In this document: positions 50,200 to 59,587 of the stretch, in pieces | How the letters are laid out: each line of letters opens with the position of its first letter | How positions within the stretch are numbered: position 1 is the stretch's first letter | NCBI RefSeq assembly: GCF_003367905.1 | Contig: NZ_CP029462.1 | Coordinates: forward strand, 1,798,001 to 1,862,000 | Origin: Megasphaera stantonii | GTDB taxonomy: Bacteria > Bacillota > Negativicutes > Veillonellales > Megasphaeraceae | Length of the DNA stretch: 64,000 bases | Reading direction: 5' to 3' | Position numbers and translations under genes: made by a program | Notes under the pieces: generated by a model | What the model was told of the DNA's origin: nothing | What the model saw: the letters and a program-made list of their open reading frames with translations, nothing else | Database searches by the model: none

Positions 50200-50577
50200 A
50201 TGGTAGGCATCGTATTGGTATCGCACAGCCAAAAGGCGGCGGAAGGCGCAGCTGAGCTGGCGAAGATGATGGCTCCGGCGGCTCCTGTCGCCGCGGCCGG
50301 CGGCATGGAAGACGGGAGCCTCGGCACGAGCTTTGAAAAAATCTGCGCCGCCGTCGAGTCGGTGTATTCGGAAGACGGCGTCGTCGTCATCATGGACATG
50401 GGTAGCGCCGTCATGACGGCCGAGATGGTCGTCGAAGCCCTGGACGACAAGCGCGTCGTCCTTCTCGACTGCCCCTTTGTCGAAGGCGCAGTCATCGCTG
50501 CCGTCGAAGCAGAAGGCGGCACGGCCATAGACGAGATGCAGGAAAAGGTCGAAGGCGGACGGGACCGCAAGCTGTAA
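50200..50577 (+). CDS. dhaM: PTS-dependent dihydroxyacetone kinase phosphotransferase subunit
   Basis: This 125-residue protein is a single EIIA-mannose-like domain with the phosphorylated histidine in VSHSQKAAEG (His9) and the closing MDMGSAVMTAEM. Long DhaM proteins also carry HPr- and EI-like domains; this short form must receive phosphate from the general PTS protein HPr. RBS AAGGAGG is upstream. It ends the dhaKLM group; a membrane-anchored hydrolase starts 12 bp later. Confidence 0.93.
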   Translation: MVGIVLVSHSQKAAEGAAELAKMMAPAAPVAAAGGMEDGSLGTSFEKICAAVESVYSEDGVVVIMDMGSAVMTAEMVVEALDDKRVVLLDCPFVEGAVIAAVEAEGGTAIDEMQEKVEGGRDRKL

Positions 50578-50589
50578 GGACGGGAGACT

Positions 50590-51534
50590 ATGATAAGGCG
50601 TTTACTTAAATTCCTCTGCACGCTGGTCTGTTTTGCCGCCGTGCTGGCCTTCGGCGCGGGACTGTATATCGGCAATCTGGCCTTCGAGCGCTTTGCTTCT
50701 GCGCCGTGGGACGTCATATTCGGTATTGAAAACATGTCCTGCGACGTAGAGCGAATCGCCGCCGGCGAGGAACGGTTCGACTGGCAGGAAGCGGAGACGA
50801 CGGGCCGTGACGGCGTTCCCTTGCGGGGGACATATATTGAAGACCAGGGCGGCTCCCATCATACGGTAATCCTGCTGCACGGCCTGTATCACAATCGGGC
50901 TATGTGCCTGCCTTACGTCGGCATGTACCGCAATCTGGGCTACAACGTCCTCCTCGTAGACCAGCGCGGCCACGGCGAAAGCGGCGGCCAGACCAAATGG
51001 GGCGTCCAGGAAGCCGACGACATTGGCCGATGGGTACAGTGGCTGAAGGAAAAAGATGCATCGATGACCGTTGGCCTCCACGGCGTATCCCTGGGCGCGG
51101 CTATGGCGCTCTTGTACGCCGGCAGCGACGCCGGACGGGACGCGGCCTTCGTCGTCGCCGACAGCTCCTACGGCAACATCGTGTCCCTGGGACGGGAAAA
51201 GCTCATGGCGGCGGCGAAAGACGACCGCCTCGTCTGGGAATACGATATCCTCATGCCTTTTTTCCAGGGCGCTATGTGGTATCACACGGGCAAGTTTTTA
51301 TCAGACATCGAGCCGGCCCACGCCGTACGGTCGATACGCTGTCCCGTCTTGTTCCTCCACGGGCAGGAGGACCGCCTCGTGCCGGTAAAGACGGTCTGGA
51401 GCCTCTATGAAAACTGTGCCAGTGCAGAGAAATACGTCCATGTCTTCGAAGGCTCACCCCACGCCGTCGGCATTTCTACAAACCGAAGGGAATACCGGCA
51501 GCTCGTCACGGAATTTCTCTTGGACACGCAGTAA
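50590..51534 (+). CDS. membrane-anchored alpha/beta-hydrolase
   Basis: This 314-residue protein has an N-terminal membrane anchor (about 7-28) and an alpha/beta-hydrolase fold: the VILLHGLYHNR oxyanion region, VDQRGHGESGG, nucleophile elbow GVSLGAA (Ser at about 166), acid in HGQEDRLVPVKT (about 260) and histidine in GSPHAVG (about 292). This pattern fits serine aminopeptidase/monoglyceride-lipase-like enzymes facing the periplasm. It begins 12 bp after dhaM and may be co-transcribed. Confidence 0.85.
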   Translation: MIRRLLKFLCTLVCFAAVLAFGAGLYIGNLAFERFASAPWDVIFGIENMSCDVERIAAGEERFDWQEAETTGRDGVPLRGTYIEDQGGSHHTVILLHGLYHNRAMCLPYVGMYRNLGYNVLLVDQRGHGESGGQTKWGVQEADDIGRWVQWLKEKDASMTVGLHGVSLGAAMALLYAGSDAGRDAAFVVADSSYGNIVSLGREKLMAAAKDDRLVWEYDILMPFFQGAMWYHTGKFLSDIEPAHAVRSIRCPVLFLHGQEDRLVPVKTVWSLYENCASAEKYVHVFEGSPHAVGISTNRREYRQLVTEFLLDTQ

Positions 51535-51557
51535 CGAAAGGTCGCGGAAACCACAGC

Positions 51558-52004
51558 ATGATAGAATACAAAGAAATAATGGATAACAAAAAGAAATACC
51601 TGCCCCTGCTGCTGATAGCAGACGAGCAGGAGTCGGCTATCGACGCCTATTTGGAGCGCGGACGCCTGTACGTCATGGAAGACGGCGGCGTCCGCGCCGT
51701 CTGCGTCGTGACCGACGAGGGAGAGGGCGTGCTGGAGATTAAAAATCTGGCCGTCGCCCCGCCGTGGCAGCGCTGCGGATACGGGCGAGCCTTCGTCGAA
51801 TATATCCGGCGGCGCTATCGGGGCGCCTTTCATACGCTGCAGGTCGGCACCGGCGACAGCCCCTTGACGATACCCTTTTATGAGGCCTGCGGATTTGTAA
51901 AATCACACCGGGTCAGAAATTTTTTCATAGACCACTACGACCATCCTATCTATGAAGGCGGCGTGCGCCTCGTCGACATGATATACCTCCGCCGGGACCT
52001 ATGA
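51558..52004 (+). CDS. GNAT-family N-acetyltransferase
   Basis: This 148-residue protein has the GNAT acetyl-CoA core: VLEIKNLAVAPPWQRCGYGRAFVEYI (about 59-84, with the RxCGYG loop) and the late IPFYEACGFVKSHR. It acetylates a small molecule or protein N-terminus that cannot be named. It follows the hydrolase by 23 bp. Confidence 0.85.
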   Translation: MIEYKEIMDNKKKYLPLLLIADEQESAIDAYLERGRLYVMEDGGVRAVCVVTDEGEGVLEIKNLAVAPPWQRCGYGRAFVEYIRRRYRGAFHTLQVGTGDSPLTIPFYEACGFVKSHRVRNFFIDHYDHPIYEGGVRLVDMIYLRRDL

Positions 52005-52153
52005 ACGGCCTCTGGGCAAGTAAGAATCTCCTTGCGAAGACCGTACAAGACTGCTATAATAGGAAACGGAATCATTGCAAATACTATATACAGTATAAGT
52101 AATAATAATACAATACCATATATAATATATGAGAATGCATAGGAGGGTGTTTC

Positions 52154-54436
52154 ATGAACGAGCAGGAATGGCTGGGCGAACAGAATCAGCTGGGCATGGA
52201 TATTTGGAAAAACAAGTACTGCAACAACGGCGAAACCTTTGAGCAGTGGATTGACCGCGTCAGCGGCCATGACGAAGACGTGGCGCAGCTGCTGAAGGAG
52301 CAGAAATTCCTCTTCGGCGGCCGCATTTTGGCCAACCGCGGATTGGAATACGAAGGCAAGAAAATCACCTTGTCGAACTGCTACGTCATGACGCCGCCGG
52401 AAGACAATATCGAAAGCATCTTCGACCGCGCCGGAAAGCTGGCCCGCACGTACAGCTACGGCGGCGGCTGCGGCATCGACATTTCCGGCCTCAGCCCCAA
52501 AGGCGCGCGCATCAACAACGCGGCGAAGGAGACGAGCGGCTCCATATCCTTTATGACCCTCTATTCCCTCGTGACGGAGCTCATCGGCCAGAATGGCCGC
52601 CGCGGCGCCCTCATGATTTCCATCGACTGCGCCCATCCCGACGTCCTGGAATTCATCAAGCTGAAAACCGATTTGAATAAGGTGACGAAGGCCAATATTT
52701 CCATCCGCCTGAGCGACGAATTCATGGAAGCCGTCAAGGCGCGGCAGCAGTTCCGCCTGCACTACACGCGGAAGGAAACGGGCCAGGTCATCGAAAGCAT
52801 GGTCAACGCCGCCGACATCTTCCGACTCGTTGCCGAAACGAACTGGGACTACGCCGAGCCGGGCGCCCTGTTTTGGGACCGCATCTGCCAGTGGAATCTC
52901 TTGGCCAATACGAAGGAATTTAAATTTGCCGGCGTCAATCCCTGCGCCGAAGAACCCTTGCCGGCCGGCGGCTCGTGCCTCTTGGGCAGCCTGAACCTGG
53001 CGAACTTCGTCCGCGATCCCTTTTCGGACAAGTCCCTCTTTGATTTCAACGAATTCCGACGCTGCGTGACCATCGCCGTGCGGGCTCTGAACGACGTCCT
53101 CGACGAAGGCCTGCCCCTCCATCCGCTGCAGGAACAGCAGGACAGCGTGCGCCAGTGGCGGCAGATCGGCCTGGGCATCATGGGCCTCGGCGACATGCTC
53201 ATCAAGCTGGGCATCACCTATGGCAGCGACGAAGCTGTCGCCCTGTGCGATGAAATCGGCTTCGCCATGACCGATACGGCCATCGCCGCCTCGGCGAACC
53301 TGGCCGGCGAACGAGGGGCCTTCGACATGTGCCACATTGACGAAATCATGGAAACGCCCTTCTTTAAGGCCAACACGACGAAAAAGACGGCGGCCCTGGT
53401 CAAGGAAAAGGGCCTGCGCAATTCCCAGCTCCTGACCATCGCCCCGACGGGCACCCTGTCGACTATGCTGGGCATTTCCGGCGGCATCGAGCCCATTTAC
53501 GCCAACTTCTACGAACGGAAAACCGAGTCCCTCCACGGCACGGACGTATACTATAAGGTCTATACGCCTATTGTCGAACGATACATGAAGGCACACAACA
53601 TTAAAGACGATTCGCAGCTGCCGGAATACTTCGTTACGGCCCTGACCCTCGACTATCATCAGCGCGTCGCCATGCAGGCCGTTTGGCAGCAGCACATCGA
53701 CGCCTCCATCAGCTCGACGGTCAACGTGCCCAACAGCTTTACCGTCGAAGATACGGAAAACCTTTACCTCCTGGCCTATGAAAAGGGCTGCAAGGGCTTG
53801 ACCTTGTTCCGCGACGGCTGCAAGCGGGCCGGCATCCTGACGACCCACGTCGACAAGAAATCTGTGCCCATCGCCGGCGCCGGCCTTGACCGCGGCGAAA
53901 TCGTCAGCATCGACGACAACGTCATCGGCAAAAAACGCAAGCTCGTCACGGGCTGCGGCAGCCTCCACTGTCTGGCTTTCTTCGATCCCGAGACGGGAGC
54001 TCTCTTGGAAACGTACCTGAGCAAGGGCTCCACAGGCGGCTGCAACAACTTTATGATCGGCCTGTCCCGCATGATTTCCATCAGCGCCCGCGCCGGCATC
54101 GACATTTACACCATCATCGACCAGCTCAACTCGACGGGAAACTGCCCGTCCTACTCGGTCCGCCGGGCGACACGGGGCGACACGAGCAAGGGTTCGTGCT
54201 GCCCCATGGCCGTGGGCAATGCACTCCTCGATATGTACAATGAAGTGCAGGAGGACCTGCGCCAGTCGGCGGCTGTTACGAAAGGCGACGTACCGGTGAA
54301 AAAGGCGCCGGCTAAGCCCAAGGCCGACAAAAAAGTCACGGCTGAAAGCATTTTCTGCCCCCAGTGCGGCGAACCCTTAGTTTTTGAAGGGGGCTGCAAT
54401 ACCTGCAAAAACTGCGGCTGGAGTAAGTGCAATTAA
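52154..54436 (+). CDS. nrdJ: adenosylcobalamin-dependent ribonucleotide reductase (class II)
   Basis: This 760-residue enzyme reduces ribonucleotides using vitamin B12 and needs no second subunit. It has the catalytic core with NPCAEEPLPAGGSCLLGSLN, cysteine and glutamate at the active site, TIAPTGTLSTMLGISGG, and a C-terminal zinc-ribbon (CPQCGEP and CNTCKNCGW). Oxygen-independent B12 reductases are typical of Negativicutes. AGGAGG is upstream. No cobalamin riboswitch is visible in the 150-bp leader. A terminator follows at 54457-54490. Confidence 0.95.
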   Translation: MNEQEWLGEQNQLGMDIWKNKYCNNGETFEQWIDRVSGHDEDVAQLLKEQKFLFGGRILANRGLEYEGKKITLSNCYVMTPPEDNIESIFDRAGKLARTYSYGGGCGIDISGLSPKGARINNAAKETSGSISFMTLYSLVTELIGQNGRRGALMISIDCAHPDVLEFIKLKTDLNKVTKANISIRLSDEFMEAVKARQQFRLHYTRKETGQVIESMVNAADIFRLVAETNWDYAEPGALFWDRICQWNLLANTKEFKFAGVNPCAEEPLPAGGSCLLGSLNLANFVRDPFSDKSLFDFNEFRRCVTIAVRALNDVLDEGLPLHPLQEQQDSVRQWRQIGLGIMGLGDMLIKLGITYGSDEAVALCDEIGFAMTDTAIAASANLAGERGAFDMCHIDEIMETPFFKANTTKKTAALVKEKGLRNSQLLTIAPTGTLSTMLGISGGIEPIYANFYERKTESLHGTDVYYKVYTPIVERYMKAHNIKDDSQLPEYFVTALTLDYHQRVAMQAVWQQHIDASISSTVNVPNSFTVEDTENLYLLAYEKGCKGLTLFRDGCKRAGILTTHVDKKSVPIAGAGLDRGEIVSIDDNVIGKKRKLVTGCGSLHCLAFFDPETGALLETYLSKGSTGGCNNFMIGLSRMISISARAGIDIYTIIDQLNSTGNCPSYSVRRATRGDTSKGSCCPMAVGNALLDMYNEVQEDLRQSAAVTKGDVPVKKAPAKPKADKKVTAESIFCPQCGEPLVFEGGCNTCKNCGWSKCN

Positions 54437-54456
54437 TAGGATAACGACAATACTGC

Positions 54457-54490
54457 AAGCAGGCTGTCTGTCGGAGACGGCCTGCTTTTT
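54457..54490 (+). terminator. terminator after nrdJ
   Basis: Arms GCAGGCTGTC and GACGGCCTGC (one weak pair), then TTTTTC. Confidence 0.75.
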
Positions 54491-54494
54491 CTAT

Positions 54495-54935
54495 GGGAAC
54501 AGGCGGAACGATGCGGCTCTTGGGCTGTACTGTGACTTTGTCGGCATAGATTACGCCCATTACAAGCAGGACAGCTTCAGAGAAGACGGGAGCGTCTATT
54601 CCCTTGGCAGCGACGGGTTCAGCGACGACTATCTGGCCGGCGAAATCGGCGTCGATATGAAACGGGAGCGAAAGGACAAGACCTACGGCTTAACCGTAGC
54701 CTATCGGCGCGTCTTCGACGGCGACGTCCAGCATACGGGATATTCCTATGTCAGAGGAACGGGCTTGGGATTCGGCGTACAGTCTATGAACCGCAGCAAG
54801 GATCACATCGCAGCGTCGGCCTATGCGTCGGCTAAGCTGTCTGACCGTTGGGAAATCGGCGGAGCTGTAGAACAGGATTGGTCCCATACGAGCCGAGATA
54901 TGGGGGCTTCCGTACAGTTTATGTACTCTTTCTAG
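54495..54935 (+). pseudogene. autotransporter beta-barrel fragment
   Basis: About 146 codons read as the last strands of an autotransporter barrel: LYCDFVGIDYAHYKQD, YLAGEIGVDMKRERKDKTYG, YGLTVAYRRVFDGD and the final SVQFMYSF ending in Phe. There is no signal peptide, passenger or full barrel, and no good start. It is the 3' relic of a third autotransporter gene, left between nrdJ and an unrelated region. Confidence 0.75.
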
Positions 54936-55519
54936 CCGCAGAAGCTAGGAAGATGATGCGTAAACTATCTGGTGCGTAATGGGGTGAATTGTTGTGGGAC
55001 ATACGTCCTTTGACTCGAAGGCCGTTTAGTGCTTGAGAGTTACATGCTGCCGATGCAGAATGGCTGGTTTGGGCTGCAATGAGCCTGCATAGGCCGATGA
55101 AGCCCATTTTCATCTGCTGAGGCATCCAGCAAAGCTGCCGGAAAAAATAGAGAATGCCTGGAAGGCAAAACAGGATAAAGAGCTGTAATGTAATGATAGA
55201 GGATATTACATTGCAGCTCTTTTGTATTTGTTTGGAGACGATGGAAAACGGTACTTTTTTCGTATATAAATTCTTTAATTTATACCTGTTCTTTCATGGG
55301 TAAAAATTGTGCTAATCATAGTCGATTGACTGACTTTTAAGAAATACGATATTTGTATAACCGCCAATTAAAGATAAGCATTAGACATACCTGCGATATG
55401 AGCTATACTTAAGTTGTTCTTCATGAAGAAATTAAAAATTTTTAAAATATATTAAATATGCAAAAATATAATTATTTCCTGCATAGTAAAAGAAAAGACA
55501 TGCAGAGAGGAATACATGT
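54936..55519. other. gap with a gene-end relic and terminator
   Basis: A short frame ending ...NAWKAKQDKEL-stop at about 55187 looks like the C-terminal end of a lost gene, followed by a good terminator (stem AAGAGCTGTAATGTAAT with ATTACATTGCAGCTCTT, 55179-55222). The next 300 bp are AT-rich and hold no gene. Confidence 0.45.
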
Positions 55520-56113
55520 ATGAAAAAAGCATTTTGGATTGCTGCAGCGGCAATAGCAGCCTGTATCGGATTTGCCTTTTGGCAGTACCCAAAGGCAGAT
55601 ACCTATGTAGGTCCGGTGCCGTCTGACCGCATTTTAATTGCCTATTACTCACAGAGCGGACATACTGAGGCTGTGGCGAAATCTGTACAAGAAAAAACGG
55701 GGGGCCGCTTGTACCGCATTCGAACGAATATACAATATCCCCGCAGCGCACCGGCTATGCAGTCTCAGGTTAAGGCGGAGTACAATGAACGGCTGCGGCC
55801 GCTTTTATCCGAGGCTATGCCTGACATGGGCCAGTACGACGTCGTTTTTCTAGGATTCCCCAATTGGTACAACGCACCCCCTGCTGCAGTGCTTACCTTT
55901 TTAGAGCAGGCGTCGTGGCAAGGAAAGGTCATCGTGCCGTTTGTGACCTACGGGCTGAGCGGCTGGGGCAGCAGTTTGGAAGATATCCGCGCCGCCGCTC
56001 CGGACGCTTCTTTAGCCGAAGGGCTGGCTGTCCACGCGTCGCAGGCTCATGCGTCCCGGCAGCGCGTCGATACGTGGCTGACGCAGCTCGGTTTACGCAA
56101 TGGAAAGGGGTAA
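55520..56113 (+). CDS. membrane-anchored or exported flavodoxin
   Basis: This 197-residue protein has an N-terminal signal or anchor (KAFWIAAAAIAACIGFAF, residues 3-20) before a complete flavodoxin domain: ILIAYYSQSGHTEAVAK (about 38-54, FMN phosphate loop), VVFLGFPNWYNAPPAAV and FVTYGLSGWGSSLEDI. Flavodoxins are usually cytoplasmic, so export is unusual. The next gene (a NapH-like ferredoxin) starts 7 bp later. A third gene encodes a Tat-exported DUF362 protein. I infer an electron-transfer chain on the outer side of the inner membrane. Confidence 0.85.
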   Translation: MKKAFWIAAAAIAACIGFAFWQYPKADTYVGPVPSDRILIAYYSQSGHTEAVAKSVQEKTGGRLYRIRTNIQYPRSAPAMQSQVKAEYNERLRPLLSEAMPDMGQYDVVFLGFPNWYNAPPAAVLTFLEQASWQGKVIVPFVTYGLSGWGSSLEDIRAAAPDASLAEGLAVHASQAHASRQRVDTWLTQLGLRNGKG

Positions 56114-56120
56114 TGTTTCT

Positions 56121-56948
56121 ATGACGCTGCATATTCGACGTCACCTGATACAGACCTGTGCCGCTATATTATACAATGCCAATGCCTTTACGCCGCTGAC
56201 AGAGAAGGCTGTTGATTTTCCCTATACTCATGCCTGCGTGCCGGGACTTAACTGCCAGTATTGCCGCTATACCATTGCAGGCTGTCCTTTGGGAGTGACC
56301 CAGCAAGCTTTGAGCGGTACGTTTTCTGCTGTAGCCTGGCAATTTTGGGGGTTATTGGTACTGTTTGGACTGTTGTTTGGTCGGATGATCTGTGGCTGGG
56401 CTTGTCCTATGGGCTGGCTGCAGGAGCTGCTTGCCAAAGCCCCCTTCCCTAAGCTGAAAAAGAGCAGGATAACCCGCGCCCTGTCCTATGTGAAATATAT
56501 CATTACTGCACTGTTTGTCCTGGCAATTCCCCTATATACGGGACTCGTCACTGGCCGGGGCATTACGGCATTCTGCGCCTGGATTTGTCCGGGAAATTTT
56601 CTGGAGGCTCTTTTTATTCCGACGCTGCTGCAGGGAAATGGGGATAACCTGAGCATTGCCGTACAGAACTCCAAATTTTTCTGGGTCGTCGGGCTGCTTG
56701 CCGCTATGATGTGGATATATCGCCCTTTTTGTCGGTTCTTATGTCTTCTCGGCGCGCTTTATGGTCTGTTTAACCGCTTTTCCGTTTTTGGCATTACTGT
56801 AGATAAAGAAACATGCGTAAGTTGTTCGGCCTGCGTTCGTTCCTGCAAAATGGATGTCTGCGCCGCAGGCGATAAAGAATGCATCAGCTGCGGCGAATGC
56901 ATATCACAGTGCGCGGTCAAGGCTATTCACTTTAAGCGTTTCCGGTGA
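56121..56948 (+). CDS. NapH-like membrane iron-sulfur protein
   Basis: This 275-residue membrane protein has about four hydrophobic helices, CxxxCP-type motifs in GWACPMGWLQE and CAWICPGNFLE, and two C-terminal [4Fe-4S] motifs CVSCSACVRSC and CISCGECISQC. NapH/CcoG-like proteins pass electrons from quinol or a cytoplasmic donor across the membrane. ATG 56121 follows AAAGGGG; the frame from 56100 would overlap the flavodoxin gene by 14 bp. It sits between an exported flavodoxin and a Tat-exported DUF362 protein. Confidence 0.87.
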   Translation: MTLHIRRHLIQTCAAILYNANAFTPLTEKAVDFPYTHACVPGLNCQYCRYTIAGCPLGVTQQALSGTFSAVAWQFWGLLVLFGLLFGRMICGWACPMGWLQELLAKAPFPKLKKSRITRALSYVKYIITALFVLAIPLYTGLVTGRGITAFCAWICPGNFLEALFIPTLLQGNGDNLSIAVQNSKFFWVVGLLAAMMWIYRPFCRFLCLLGALYGLFNRFSVFGITVDKETCVSCSACVRSCKMDVCAAGDKECISCGECISQCAVKAIHFKRFR

Positions 56949-56994
56949 TGTTTGCAGACGCAGTATCTTTACTTGGAAAGTGAGGAAAGATGAA

Positions 56995-58020
56995 ATGAAA
57001 GACATATCGAGAAGATCCTTTATTAAATGGGGCGTCGCCGCGGCGGCAGGCGCCGTCTTATCTCACGGCGGCTTTTCCGGCGTATGGGCGCAGGCTCCGG
57101 TCGTCGGGTCGCGGGACGTAACCGACAGGACAGGCAGCGGTTCTCGGGCCAAGGTATATTTTTCTAAACATATTGACGCAGACCATCTTATCCGGCTGTA
57201 CGATAAAATTAACGACGGCATTTACGGCAAGACGGCAATAAAGCTCCACACCGGGGAACGGCACGGCCCGAATATTTTGCCGCGCCATATGGTACGGGAA
57301 TTTCAGCGCCATGTTCCGGACAGCACGATAGTAGAAACGAATACGCTGTATGTCGGAGATAGGGACACGACAGAAAAGCATCGGGAAACGCTGAAAATCA
57401 ACGGCTGGGATTTTTGCCCTGTCGATATTATGGATGAAGACGGAGCAGTCATGATTCCAGTTCGCGGAGGAAAGCACTTTACAGAGATGTCTGTAGGAAA
57501 GCATATGCTCAATTACGATTCGATGATTGTTCTGACTCATTTTAAGGGACACCCTCGCGGCGGTTTCGGCGGTTCCATGAAAAATCTGGCTATTGGCTGC
57601 GCTGACGGGCAAATCGGCAAGCGCATGGTTCATGGCGTAGGACAAGTATTGCCGAAAACGTCGGCACAATGGCCCGGCGAAGAACCGTTTATGGAAAACA
57701 TGGCTGAATCGGCAAAGGCGACGATAGATTTTTTCGGCAAGCACATCGTATACCTCAACGTCATGCGCCGCATGTCCGTAGACTGCGACTGCACGGGAAC
57801 GGCTGCTGCGGAACCGAGGATTCCCGACATCGGTATTTTGGCATCAACCGATTTGCTGGCTGTCGATCAGGCATCTGTAGACTTGGTTTATGCGCAGCCT
57901 GAAGTATATCGGCATGATTTGGTAGAGCGAATGGAATCGCGAAAGGGACTTCACCAGCTGCAGGCCATGAGAGATTTAAAAATGGGAAATTCGTCGTACG
58001 AATTGATTTCTATAGATTGA
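56995..58020 (+). CDS. Tat-exported DUF362 protein
   Basis: This 341-residue protein starts MKDISRRSFIKWGVAAAAGA, a twin-arginine signal (SRRSFIK) with a hydrophobic stretch, so it is folded before export, often with a cofactor. The rest is DUF362: KVYFSKHID, DSMIVLTHFKGHPRGGFGGS (about 170-190), NLAIGCADGQIGK and DLLAVDQASVDLVY. ATG 56995 follows TGAGGAAAG. Members of DUF362 are often linked to iron-sulfur redox proteins; their substrate is unknown. It completes a three-gene group of an exported flavodoxin, NapH-like protein and this one. Confidence 0.87.
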   Translation: MKDISRRSFIKWGVAAAAGAVLSHGGFSGVWAQAPVVGSRDVTDRTGSGSRAKVYFSKHIDADHLIRLYDKINDGIYGKTAIKLHTGERHGPNILPRHMVREFQRHVPDSTIVETNTLYVGDRDTTEKHRETLKINGWDFCPVDIMDEDGAVMIPVRGGKHFTEMSVGKHMLNYDSMIVLTHFKGHPRGGFGGSMKNLAIGCADGQIGKRMVHGVGQVLPKTSAQWPGEEPFMENMAESAKATIDFFGKHIVYLNVMRRMSVDCDCTGTAAAEPRIPDIGILASTDLLAVDQASVDLVYAQPEVYRHDLVERMESRKGLHQLQAMRDLKMGNSSYELISID

Positions 58021-58144
58021 CGGAAGGCGGCTGCACGCTTCTCGTATTTGCTCAGCAAATGCAGGGGGCACTCGGCAATACAGGCAGCCGTTTTCCGTGG
58101 AATCGGCTGGAAATAGCCATACATAAATTTTACTGGCCCTTGTC

Positions 58145-58173
58145 TTGACAGATAATACATTTGTGTTTATAAT
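58145..58173 (+). promoter_or_regulatory. promoter of the serine operon
   Basis: Consensus TTGACA (58145-58150), 17 bp and TATAAT (58168-58173), the strongest-looking promoter in the window, just before the T-box leader. Confidence 0.85.
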
Positions 58174-58179
58174 AAAACT

Positions 58180-58404
58180 AATTTTATGAAGCAAAGCGAT
58201 GAAGGAGAAAAAAACTGAACGCGTCTTTTCAGAGAGCTGCCGGAACGGTGCGAGGCAGCAGGGCAGCAAAGCATTCCGCTCCGGAGCATCAAATGACGAA
58301 TTTGACGGGTACGCCCGATACAGCGCAACGAGATGGCCGAAAGGCAAGCTGGGTGGCAACGCGGGAGTATACTCTCGTCCCTTTTTAGGGACGGGAGTTT
58401 TTTT
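58180..58404 (+). promoter_or_regulatory. T-box leader (serine-type) of serC-serA-phosphatase-serS
   Basis: The leader contains AGAGAGCTGCCGG...GGTGCGAGGCAGC (stem I), a specifier region GCATTCCGCTCCGGAGC in which TCC would read serine, and the T-box GGGTGGCAACGCGGG (58351-58365). The terminator is CTCTCGTCCCT/AGGGACGGGAG with seven T (58372-58404). The serine specificity is inferred from the gene content. The operon includes seryl-tRNA synthetase, which fits. Confidence 0.85.
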
Positions 58405-58458
58405 ATTACAAGCGAGAGAGTTTCCCTGCGGCTCTCCGCACGAGGGGACATGAGAGGT

Positions 58459-59532
58459 ATGAAACGAGTGTATAATTTTAACGCCGGACCGTCGGCGATG
58501 CCGCTGGACGTATTGAAAGCGGTACAGGCTGAATTTCTCGATTTTAATCATACGGGGATGAGCATCGTAGAAATCAGCCACCGCAGCGCGGCCTATCAGG
58601 ACATGCAGGATGAAACGGTAGGGCTCATGCGCCGGCTGCTTCAGGTTCCGGATGACTATCATATCGTCTTTATGCAAGGCGGCGGCAGCCTGCAGTTCGC
58701 CATGCATGCCATGAATTTTCTCAAGCGCCGCGGCGGCTATCTGAATACGGGCGTATGGTCCGACAAGGCCATGAAGGCGGCGTCCTTCTTCGGCGACGTC
58801 TACGAAGTGGCGTCCAGCAAGGCTGATGGGTTTTCCTATATTCCCAAGGCCGATACCTTTGTCGTCCAGCCTGATACGGACTACGTGTACATGACATCGA
58901 ACAACACGATTCACGGCACGGAATGGCACGGCTATCCGTCCTTCGACGTGCCCTTGTTCTGCGACATGTCCAGCGACTTCATGAGCCAGCCTGTAGACGT
59001 GTCGAAGTTTGACTTCATCTATGCCGGCGCCCAGAAAAACATCGGCCCGGCCGGCGTTGTCGTAGCCATCATCAAGGACTCGCTCCTGGCGCAGACGAAG
59101 GAAGACGTGCCGGTCGTGCTCCAGTACAAGACCTATGTGGAACACGACTCGACGTATAATACGCCGCCGGTTTTCGGCATTTATTTTATCAACAAGGTCA
59201 TGCACTGGCTGGAGGATAACGGCGGCCTGGAAGGGGCGTACCGGCGCAACGTGCAGAAGGCCGGCATCGTATACGCGGCCATCGACGGCAGCGACGGATT
59301 TTACCGGGGCCATGCGGCTGCCGATTCGCGCAGCCTCATGAACGTGACGTTCAACCTGCCGACGGCGGAGCTGGAAGCGGCATTCGTCGCCCAGGCGGCG
59401 GAACGGGGCCTCATAGGCCTCAAGGGCCATCGGTCCCTCGGCGGTTGCCGGGCGTCTATTTACAACGCCGTGACGGAGGAAGGCTGCCGGGCCCTGGCCG
59501 AATTTATGGAAGAATTCAGAAAGAACCATTAA
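58459..59532 (+). CDS. serC: phosphoserine aminotransferase
   Basis: This 357-residue PLP enzyme converts 3-phosphohydroxypyruvate to phosphoserine. It starts KRVYNFNAGPSAMP like other SerC proteins. The PLP lysine is in FIYAGAQKNIGPAG (about 190-203), and SHRSAAYQDM with GHRSLGGCRASIYNAV is typical. ATG 58459 is chosen for homology to the family start; 58450 is possible. It heads the serine operon behind a T-box. Confidence 0.95.
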   Translation: MKRVYNFNAGPSAMPLDVLKAVQAEFLDFNHTGMSIVEISHRSAAYQDMQDETVGLMRRLLQVPDDYHIVFMQGGGSLQFAMHAMNFLKRRGGYLNTGVWSDKAMKAASFFGDVYEVASSKADGFSYIPKADTFVVQPDTDYVYMTSNNTIHGTEWHGYPSFDVPLFCDMSSDFMSQPVDVSKFDFIYAGAQKNIGPAGVVVAIIKDSLLAQTKEDVPVVLQYKTYVEHDSTYNTPPVFGIYFINKVMHWLEDNGGLEGAYRRNVQKAGIVYAAIDGSDGFYRGHAAADSRSLMNVTFNLPTAELEAAFVAQAAERGLIGLKGHRSLGGCRASIYNAVTEEGCRALAEFMEEFRKNH

Positions 59533-59587
59533 CCTACGGCGGGCGCGAAGCCCGCACGATACAGTAGATGATCAGGAGGATACGAAC

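Noticed and set aside
52005-52153. Cobalamin riboswitch before nrdJ
   Set aside because: The leader is short and AT-rich, with no B12-box-like sequence that I can see.
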